From Schistosoma haematobium (lineage: Eukaryota; Platyhelminthes; Trematoda; Strigeidida; Schistosomatidae): a stretch of 64,000 bases of DNA. Shown here one piece after another: positions 56,050-64,000 of the stretch; within the stretch, counting starts at the first letter, position 1; the number at the start of each line of letters is the position of its first letter. Under the pieces are notes generated by a model that did not search any database, had not been told where the DNA came from, and saw nothing but the letters and a program-made list of their open reading frames with translations. The stretch is taken from the NCBI RefSeq assembly GCF_000699445.3, contig NC_067198.1, positions 40,665,691-40,729,690 on the forward strand. Reading direction: 5' to 3'. The position numbers were made by a program, and so were the translations under genes.

Positions 56050-56924
56050 GATTATTTGTTTGTTTGTTTGTTTTTAACCAGATATACAGGTATTTACTCT
56101 GTCATGTATGCACATTATGAACTACTCTTAAAAGAATACATTCATCAAATAGACTGTGAATATCAATAAAAGAATAGTACCATTATCTGAAATATTTCTC
56201 CTGAATACATTTTTTCTAGGTCATACAAACTGCACCCTCACTCACATACACACACACACACACTAAAAAGATCATTTCATTGACATATTTCATTAAATAT
56301 AAAACAATTTACCCTTAGGCTAAATAAGCAAAAAAATAATGTAGGTTTTATATGTATATTGTGTAAATGACATCAGTCTTTTCGCCATTTTATCTGTAGT
56401 AAATTTTAATGATACTTAATGTCATTAGAATGGTCATAATGTTCATATTACTACTATTATAATATGGTAGACAAAGTAGACAATTAAGTTGTGGGTATCA
56501 AAAAAAAAAGAAAAAAAAGGAAAAAAGAAAGAAAAAAGAAAACTATGTCTTTTCATTTTCTCTCTATTCATTATATTCTATAAAATGAAATGGGAATATA
56601 TTCTATTCATTGATAAGGTAGATAGTGACTCATCTTATTAATTTCAAATAGAGATAGATACAAACTACTGAGTGAATAGAATTCCTTGTTTTGTTTTTTA
56701 TATAAAAGAAAGGGTTTGAAGGGCTAATTTTTTTCTCTTTCTTTTGTATTCTATTGGACTTATTGTGTGAACGGGATTAGTAAATGGTCAAGTGTTTTAG
56801 AAGGAATATAATTTCTTCAAGTAGTAAATAAGCTTTCATTATTGATTTAAAATATCTACTATTAAATGAATAGTAATTTACTGATGAATTTATTAAGTTG
56901 GATCTTAATAAATACTTATTATGT
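56050..56924. repeat. Low-complexity DNA
   Basis: It contains (TTTG)n near 56057-56073, (AC)n near 56247-56263 and a long A/G-only tract (about 56498-56542). No gene is seen. Confidence 0.75.
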
Positions 56925-57085
56925 ATTAGAAAGGGGGGGTGTGTGGAAATTTTAGTTAATTTTAATAGTTGAATTCATGAGTCGATTGAAGCTAGACCAT
57001 CAAAGAAAACCTGGAAGCATTAGACAACTGTTTCGTCATGTTATTGGACTCTTCAGCAATGCGCATTCACGATCCCAACCCGTCC
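56925..57085 (-). mobile_element. SINE-B fragment
   Basis: The antisense tail and decayed hammerhead (TGAAGAGTCCAATAAC) are present; it stops before the B box. Confidence 0.75.
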
Positions 57086-57224
57086 GTTATTTAATATTTA
57101 AAATATATTAATATCATGAAATTGTTTCGTATTTACTAAAATAAAATATGTTAAGAGAAAATATTTGTGTATAAGTTAACGGAAAGAAATTATTTGTTGA
57201 TGTAAATTTTGTTCTTTCAGCTGG

Positions 57225-58240
57225 ATGATTTGGTCGCAGAGCTTTCATGGTTATTCTGAACAACATCATCAGCACAAACTTCAGGTAGAAGTGAAGTGTT
57301 TGAATTTCTTTTTATATGGCTCACAGCTTATTCTGTAGATCTGGATGTTGATTGGTTATAATTGACCTTTAACTTGCGATCGTTTACTTCTTTATTACGA
57401 TTTTATCTTCCGTTATTAACTTGATTCTTGATCCTATATTTGTTTATAATTTGTCTGATTGGTTGATAAATTGGATCGATTTCAATGTGTTTGTTAATTG
57501 CTAATTGATTTGAGTGCCAAGATTCTGCTGTTCTTAGAATTGCCTCTATCCATGATCTCCACATTTTCCCAGTAGAATGTGCGTCCACAGTTGTCCACAC
57601 GCACTGATATAAGCAAGGATATATCATGTCGTTTGACCCCTAATTGATGTTCATTCAGGCGTAGATGAAGAGGGTGTCCGCTTTGTTCGAAGTAGTGTTT
57701 TCTGCAGTTGGAACAGTTTATTTTGTAGATGATGTTAGGTTTTTCTTCTTTTGTCAATTCGTCCTTTGCTTTGCATAGGATTGATTGAAGTGATGTTGCT
57801 GGTTTGTGTGCTACATCAATTCCAAACGGCTTCAACAGTCTCGTTATAATTTCTTATTTGCTTTTTACATATGGTAGGATGATCCGTTTGTTGATTTCTG
57901 TACTTGATTTTGTTTCTGCTGATGCATTTGGTTGATATTTTTTGATGAAGTTGATTAGGTAGCCGTTTTATTGAAAGACAGTCTTCAGGTATTTTTCGTC
58001 ATTTTTCCGCGCTGCAAGTGTATTGCAGTGTATCCTCGCCTTCTTAAACAGAGTTTGTACGCAGCTGATTTTGTGAGCTCTTGGGTTGTTGCTCATGTAA
58101 TCAAGAACTTGTTTTGTACGGATTACCTTCCGATATACTTGAATCTTTAGGTTTCCTGTGTCGGTTCAGATGATTAATGCATCCAGGAATGATAGTTTAT
58201 TGTTTAATTCCTGTCCCATTGTGATTTAACGTCGAAACTC
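57225..58240 (-). pseudogene. Penelope-like element: end of reverse transcriptase and GIY-YIG domain
   Basis: The minus strand encodes NNKLSFLDALI, VLDYMSNNPRAHKISCVQTL, LFKKARIHCNTLAARKNDEK, NGYLINFIKKYQPN and then NIIYKINCSNCRKHYFEQSG and LHLRLNEHQLG. The first block is the Penelope reverse transcriptase C-terminal part and the second is the GIY-YIG endonuclease. Several in-frame stops (for example near 58190 and 57975) show it is dead. A class D hammerhead lies downstream. Confidence 0.85.
57230..57288 (-). ncRNA. Penelope-type hammerhead (class D), decayed stem II
   Basis: CTGATGA, GAAA and AGCTC are kept as at 4301, but stem II pairs poorly (TGTTGTTC against AATAACCAT). Confidence 0.6.
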
Positions 58241-58434
58241 ACGTAAATAGTATAATCAATCGACAGATACTTCTTAAAAAAAGATATACTAATTTCATGC
58301 CTTTAATAAACCGATAACAAAAGACAGGAAAAAAGCATCAGAATAAAGAATGATTTTTTCATATTTATAAAGAATATGATTTACTGATACACAAGATATT
58401 GAGCACAAAGATTAAACTCGTTTAAATTTATTTA

Positions 58435-58950
58435 TTTATCTGAACACATAAACATTGGTACAAGGAGGTATCAAATACTTATGTGCTAAATAAATCGTTT
58501 CATTTGTGTGATGGCTATGATACTACTCGGGTGCCCAAACCGAAGCAGGTTGTTTTATTAGGAGGCCGCGTTCGGAGCCTTCAATTTAAATGTCTTATCC
58601 CCAAGATAGTGGAGCAACGTTAGGAGATGTAGTCCATTGGTACTCGGTGACCAATAATTGGTTCATACTCCATTTGTTCCTTCAGGATCGTGCATCCAAC
58701 GTGCACCATTGGTTTAGAATCAAGGTTTTCCAACTTTCCTCGGTGGACTCTCCGTATCCACTAACCCAATTAAAGTACCGGACATTCGCTTTTCGTCCTC
58801 TCAATTCGGTAAACAACACTACTCTCACGAGAAAGCAATGAGTAGAGCTTCCCTGACAGTGACTATACACATGGCCATGTGAGGGCATTTCAAGACGGAT
58901 TCCTAACTCTCTCCACTCTCAGACGTACCAGGGCATTCAGGATGCTCATT
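58435..58950 (-). mobile_element. D-repeat copy, long
   Basis: The (AAAT)n tail is at 58423-58439 in antisense. It extends further 5' than the other copies, to about 58950, and includes CTGAGAGTGGAGAGAGTTAG on the sense strand. Short open frames in it share no motif. Confidence 0.75.
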
Positions 58951-59381
58951 TAAAACTAATATGTTTTTATTTATCAACCAATACAATTGTAAAACGACAA
59001 ATTCAACTAATATTTCTTCCATGTTATATATGATATGAATTACTTTTCTGATAGAGAAAAAAAAGAAAAAACAAAAAAGGAAAGAAGACATTAAGAATGA
59101 ATTGATATTCAATCAATCATTCAAATAAATACAGAATGAAATTATAATATCCGGCAATGATTCAAGATTGAAATATATAATGCGTGAGTCAGATTTAATT
59201 CATATGAAGAGAGAGGGAGAAGAAAAACAAGTCAATTTAACAATATTACTGACAGTTTTGAGAAAATAATATTCACAAAAATTTATAATATTTTAACTTA
59301 TTTGAAGAAGAAGAAGAAGAAAAGAAGAAAGAAAAAAAGGAAAAAAGAAAAGAAAAAGGGTTAAACTGAATAAATTAAACT
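58951..59381. repeat. AT-rich and A/G-rich low-complexity DNA
   Basis: An A/G-only tract lies at about 59304-59360. No gene is visible. Confidence 0.7.
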
Positions 59382-59392
59382 ATTTAAGAGAT

Positions 59393-59629
59393 CATGAGAA
59401 GGGGTTTGTGGAGATTTTAAAAATTTCACAGATTGAAATCATGAGTCCATTGGAGCTAGACCGCCATGGAAAACCTGTAAGCACTGAACGGCAGTTTCGT
59501 TCTAGTGCGGGACTCCTCAGCAGCGCGCATCCACGATCCCGCACCCCGCGAAATTTCAACCCAGGACCTATCAGTCTCGCACCAGGCGCTTAACCAACTA
59601 GACCACTGAGCCGGCATCCAATGGTATTA
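59393..59629 (-). mobile_element. SINE-B, complete 237-bp insertion
   Basis: ATTTAAGAGAT flanks it exactly (59382-59392, 59630-59640). The insertion runs from just before the tRNA-like head to the tail with no inverted arm. It may define the minimal retroposed unit. Confidence 0.9.
59481..59528 (-). ncRNA. SINE-B hammerhead ribozyme, core intact
   Basis: The minus strand has stem I GCGCTG/CAGTGC, CTGAGGA, GAAA and GTT. Stem II and stem III each carry a mismatch. Confidence 0.75.
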
Positions 59630-59867
59630 ATTTAAGAGATGTAGGAAACAAACATGAAGAATGCGATAGATGAAAATGAAAACATTAGAAAGGATTTACT
59701 TAGTTACATTTTTATCTATTAAATCATAATAACTCATAGTTTGAATTATAAGATATACATTGTATAAATATAACACTGAACGAACTGTTTTAAACTCTTT
59801 GATAACTACATATAACTGTTTTATATTTGTGTATCTGTTTAAATACTGAACTTATGTTATACTTGCC

Positions 59868-60104
59868 CTCAAATGCCCTGATACGACTGAGGGTGGGGAG
59901 AGTCAACTTTCTCTCTCTCTAAATGTTTTCTCATGGATACGTGCATACAACTACTAACAGGGAAGTTCTACTCACTGCCTTCTCGTGGCGAGGGTTTGTT
60001 TACCAAATTGAAAGGACGAAAATCGAATGTCCAATGCTTTAACGGGGTTTATAGATATGGAGGATGGACGTAGGGGAGTTGAAAAACCCTGATTTCAAAC
60101 CAAT
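59868..60104 (+). mobile_element. D-repeat, 5' fragment
   Basis: It contains CGACTGAGGGTGGGGAGAGT, GGGAAGTTCTACTCACTGCC and TTGAAAAACCCTGATTTC, matching the 5' half of 58435-58950. Confidence 0.7.
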
Positions 60105-60730
60105 AATGCACATAATTGTACTACTAAAATAACCTACATTAATTTCATTCAAAATAATGATGCATGCGAAATAAATAGGTTGGATAAAGAATTGGTCCAA
60201 TTACTTGTTAACGAATATTTGCCAAGTAGATACTAGTTGAATACCATCCTTTCTGTTCTTGTTCGCCCATATATGTAGCGCTTCCATTGTCAATCTTTCT
60301 TTATGAATATTAAAACCTTTCTGGAATATTTTGATTCCTTCATAAATAATCATGTATCCTGTTTCCAACGCATATAATGCTATTGCAGACTTAATCAACC
60401 TTTAACTTACACTTTTATTTTTCCTTGATATATAAAAACACATTAACACTTAATATCAACTATTAATAACTTATTCTCACACATACAAACAGACAGAAAG
60501 ACACAGACACATACGATTCATTCAGTCATTTATTTTCACATCATGAGCATTCTATTTACTAAAGTTAACATCTAAATATGATTAGATTAACAGAGTATAG
60601 GTTTGATCTGATTTGATAATTGAACGCTCTATATTTGTTTAATGATCTTTAATTCCTGTTATTACCCTGAAGAAGTCTAGACAAGTTAATTGGACGAAAC
60701 ATTAAAATAATTTAAATTTCAAATCTAAAT
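60105..60730. pseudogene. Penelope-like pieces in opposite orientation
   Basis: The segment 60105-60400 is antisense C-terminal GIY-YIG region (IALYALETGYMIIYEGIKIF). From about 60400 to 60730 the 3' noncoding region with a hammerhead runs in sense. The head-on join may reflect the inverted terminal arrangements known for Penelope-like elements, or a later rearrangement. Confidence 0.7.
60660..60708 (+). ncRNA. Penelope-type hammerhead (class C)
   Basis: CTGAAGA, stem II GTCTAG/TTGGAC and GAAA are kept; stem III is weak (ACATT). Confidence 0.6.
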
Positions 60731-60944
60731 ATAAAACTATGGATTATTGTTCTATTTAAGAAAAAGTTATTTTAACTAGAATTAAACTCTTATTAGAATT
60801 GATCCCTAATAAATCTCATTATTTGTATATAGAGTTGATTATCTCTAGTAATACCTTTCTAAAATATAATGAATGTAGATATTGAAGAGACAACTCATTT
60901 AACTCATCATTTAATCTAGTAAACATATAGCCTTTTTCAGTATG

Positions 60945-61185
60945 GAGGTTGTGAAGATTATTAGGTTTCTGATTGAGATCATGAACCGATTGATGTTAGA
61001 CTACCATTGAAAGTCTGGAAGTATTGGATAGCCGTTTCGTTCTAGTATGGGACTCTTCAACAATGCGCATCCACGATCCCACCTCACGAGATTCGGACCC
61101 TGGGCCTTCGATCTCGTGTATGAGATGGTTGATATCCAACAGTGTTAATGTCTAACTTCGACTAATCCAAGAAATTGCTTGACCA
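60945..61185 (-). mobile_element. SINE-B copy, variant subfamily
   Basis: Tail, hammerhead (TTGAAGA, core changed), B box (GGGTCCGAATC) and part of the upstream region are present in antisense; the A-box region is deleted. Confidence 0.8.
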
Positions 61186-61934
61186 TTTTCTATTGTATTG
61201 AAGTAGATACCTATCTCTATCCGACACGGTTATGTGTCGTTAGATTGGTTATTGAACATTAATATTTTTTATAAAACTGTTAAATCTGTTTTTATAATGA
61301 ATTTTAATAAAGAAGAATAGTATTAGATTCGAATCCCGAAGAAATAAGAAGTGGATACGTTCCGAAAGACTTTGTGATGAGAATTCTATATTGTACCAAA
61401 AATATAAAAATGAATAAAACCATTAATAACAATAATCATTGTACTTATTCCATTTGAAACAAATCAAACTCTATTTCAAGCAATATACGATGAGATCATA
61501 ATTTATGGGTGATCTTTGAGCGCCATTGAAGTGACCTTGAGAATGTCCACCATCAAAAACTTGTTATCTTATGCCTAATTGCTTTTTCCATAAATTATAT
61601 TCTAGCCGAATTAAGTTATCGCCTTTTAAGTAGCTGATAAATACAATTATTTTCTTATTGATTCACGATACAATATTGGTTTATGATTGATTTTTGAGTT
61701 TCTAAGGTTCAAAAAAACAATTTAGGGATCATGCTACAGACATGATCATTGATTTTGATCAATATGACTTCTTAATGATTCCTACATGAAGACTTATCCA
61801 AACTTCTTCATCAAACTACTGAATTTACTTCTCTTAATTGAATAATTATGAGGTATATCGATGTTTGAATAATTTTCCAAAAACTTTTGATTAGTTTCTG
61901 AATAATTCACGTTTAACCTAACAAACAAAAAATT
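61186..61934. other. Mostly unassigned, with an F-repeat fragment
   Basis: GAATTCTATATTGTACCAAA at about 61380-61400 matches the F-repeat end. The rest has no feature. Confidence 0.5.
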
Positions 61935-62425
61935 ATTTTAATAGTTGAGATAATGAGTCAATTGGAGATAGACCACCATGGAAAACCTGAAAGCATTGGA
62001 CAGACATTTCGTCCTACAATTCTGTTTCGCGAGATTCGAATCCAGGACATATCATTCTCGTGCCAGAACACTTAATCTCTAGACCACAGAGCCGGTATCC
62101 AACGGTGTTGATGTCTAACTTCAACTAATCCACGAAAATTAGCCACCGTCAACCTATGTCTTCAGTGAATTAACATCTCACAACAGACCCAGTTGAACTC
62201 CATTGATCACTACTTCTCACTGAGACTCGGAAATACTTCTTGAAGCTAGTCACTAAGGAGAATATGTTGATTAGTATCCGAAGGTTTTTTGTGGATATTA
62301 TAGTAATTTCATTAGTCGAGATCATGAGTCAATTGAAACTAGACCACCATGGAAAACCTGGAAGCACTTAACAGCCGTTTCGTCCTATTATGAAACTCTT
62401 CAGTAGTGTGCATCTACGGTTTAGT
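61935..62425 (-). mobile_element. SINE-B head-to-tail dimer
   Basis: GACCACCATG occurs at 61971 and 62342, giving a 371-bp spacing. Between them is one monomer: hammerhead remnant, head, upstream part, then the next tail and hammerhead. The first hammerhead has lost most of its core; the second reads CTGAAGA with further changes. Confidence 0.85.
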
Positions 62426-63185
62426 AATTTCGTCTGACTAATTAAATACCTAGTTAAACAAAGCCAAAATTATTGAAACAATAGAAAAACATTTTTTTGT
62501 AAACTGTACACATTTTTTTTCATTTTTAATGTGAATAGACAAAATCTCTTATTCTAAACACCTGAACAGATGGTTATTTATGTTTATTTATAGAAATGAT
62601 TATGGAAAAATATACTTCCATTTTTTTTCTTTTGAATTAGTAACTAGATTGTCAAAATAAGTCTACCAGTTTTATAAATAGTTGGGCGTTGACCTCTTAA
62701 ATTTTGTTTTCATTTTAGGCTTCTTATAAACATACTACTACTACTACCACCATGACTACTACTACCACGACTACTACTACCACGACTACTACTACTACCC
62801 TAATACATACAGCAAACATCAACTGAAACTCTTACAAAACAAAATTTCTCTTATTCAGTAATTTTAATCGCTGAAAAATTTCCATTATAATAAAACACAA
62901 TTGTATGAACGAAGAATATTCTTTTCACTGAATTTCTCATCACCTATTCTACAATTATCATATCCAAATGAATAATCCATAAAATTGGCCAGATTTAAGG
63001 CAGCGTACATCATTTGGAAATTGTTTGTTATATCAAGTCAAATCGTTAATGTTTGGGCTGACTAATATAAAGTTGTCAAATATAGTAGATTTAGAGGTGG
63101 ATATTGAATAAATTCCTCAAAAAGGTTAGCAAGCGTAATGATAATAATAATAACGATGATAAAGATGATAATCACAGTGGTAAAG

Positions 63186-63216
<31 letters not shown>

Positions 63217-63384
63217 GTATGGGACATAAAACGAGCATTATTTAAATTACGTCACCATATTATAAGATTGATTATTAACTAGTTGGCCCCAAAGTTGGCC
63301 AGGGTAAAAGGAGTGGCTGAACATATTTCTCTTGGATGCAAAGCTCTGGGTTTTTTTTATCCGAATAGCAATTGCTTCAGCCGT
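62426..63384. repeat. AT-rich DNA with microsatellites
   Basis: ACT/ACC triplets (62730-62798) and AAT/GAT runs (63138-63215) are the only features. Confidence 0.75.
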
Positions 63385-63880
63385 CTATACAATTCGCAGT
63401 CTGACGGAATTAGGTAGACTGCTGTTAACACGATAGATTATTGCGAATGATTGCTCCATGTTGGCTATATGTCCTGTCTGAACTAGATGGTCTAAGATGG
63501 AGCTGTTAACCGTTTTCACTACACCTTTGCTTAACCACACGGGGAGGTGATCACGAGCCCGAATGTACGAATTCCTAGAACATCTGCCAATATAACTTGC
63601 TCCACAGGAGCAGTTGAATTGATAGATACAGAAAGAGGTGGCTAGTTTATGCAATTTGCCTTTCAACTTTGGAGTGATTATTGGACGTATGGAAAACATT
63701 AGTTGTAGTTTACCTGCATTAAAAGTCTTTTGAATTGGTCTGCTTAACTTAAGTCTTAGCATTTCACTCGGTGCATCGCCTCTAAATTGTAAGCGTATAT
63801 ACAGAGGCTTTTTATTTACAGTTGGGCACTCTCTTTTATTGGCTATGTTTTTATTCATATATTTATCGAGATACCCATTT
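63385..63880 (-). pseudogene. Penelope-like element, GIY-YIG domain (second subfamily)
   Basis: The open frame 63858-63385 encodes FCIYQFNCSCGASYIGRCSR, HLPVWLSKGVVK, SSILDHLVQTGH and AIIYRVNSSLP. This is a GIY-YIG endonuclease module different from those at 55103 and 57494. It lacks the reverse transcriptase, which should lie upstream; no such sequence is evident in the remaining 120 bp of the window. Confidence 0.85.
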
Positions 63881-64000
63881 TCTCTCTCACTCTATGCTGA
63901 CCATATTTATTCTGATCATTATTTATCGCACAATTTCATTTCACTTATAAATTGATACAAGTTAACAACTTCATATTTGTCAGCCCCAACAATCATGATT

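Overview
The window looks like AT-rich nuclear DNA from a trematode flatworm, most likely a Schistosoma species. Three things point there: dozens of copies of a repeat matching the schistosome Sm-alpha (SMα) hammerhead-ribozyme repeat, RTE/SR2-like, CR1/SR1-like, Penelope-like and Merlin remnants of the kind described from schistosomes, and a Ty3/Gypsy element of the CsRn1/Boudicca type with a CHCC Gag motif. I read this from motifs only and could not run a search. I recognised no host gene, exon, rRNA or true tRNA gene. Almost everything identifiable is mobile DNA.

Layout. 1-4.2 kb: SINE-like copies, a 271-bp solo LTR split by a 513-bp solo LTR, and a broken CR1-like reverse transcriptase. 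4.2-6.8 kb: a Penelope-type hammerhead, then a nest in which an Sm-alpha repeat holds a D-repeat, which holds an LTR. 7.46-12.32 kb: the one intact protein gene, an uninterrupted 1365-residue Gag-Pol on the minus strand, with a primer-binding site, a G-rich polypurine tract and terminal repeats of only about 52 bp. 12.6-25 kb: Penelope 3' regions, solo LTRs, SINE foldbacks, RTE remnants. 25-28.5 kb: RTE copies and a Merlin remnant. 29-53 kb: a patchwork of SINE-A, SINE-B, LTR1 and RTE copies. 53.4-58.3 kb: an RTE 5' end, Penelope remnants with GIY-YIG domains, another RTE copy. 58.4-64 kb: D-repeats, SINE-B copies, Penelope pieces and microsatellites.

Names used here. SINE-A is the Sm-alpha-like repeat (A box TAGCTAAGTGG, B box GGTTCGAGTCC, hammerhead core CTGACGA...GAAA...GTC). 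SINE-B is a second tRNA-headed repeat (A box near CAGCTCAGTGG, B box GGTTCGAATC, hammerhead core CTGAGGA...GAAA...GTC). LTR1 is about 271 bp with a palindromic tip, LTR2 is 513 bp, LTR3 about 480 bp, LTR4 376 bp. D, E and F are other dispersed repeats.

How the parts relate. The SINEs and fragments have no proteins of their own and probably depend on the non-LTR machinery; many have target-site duplications of 8-20 bp. The most striking theme is the density of hammerhead ribozymes: four sequence classes, two in SINEs and two in Penelope-type ends, at more than 18 positions, some with all core bases intact. Many SINE copies are inverted (foldback) or tandem dimers, which suggests insertion from multimeric ribozyme-containing RNA.
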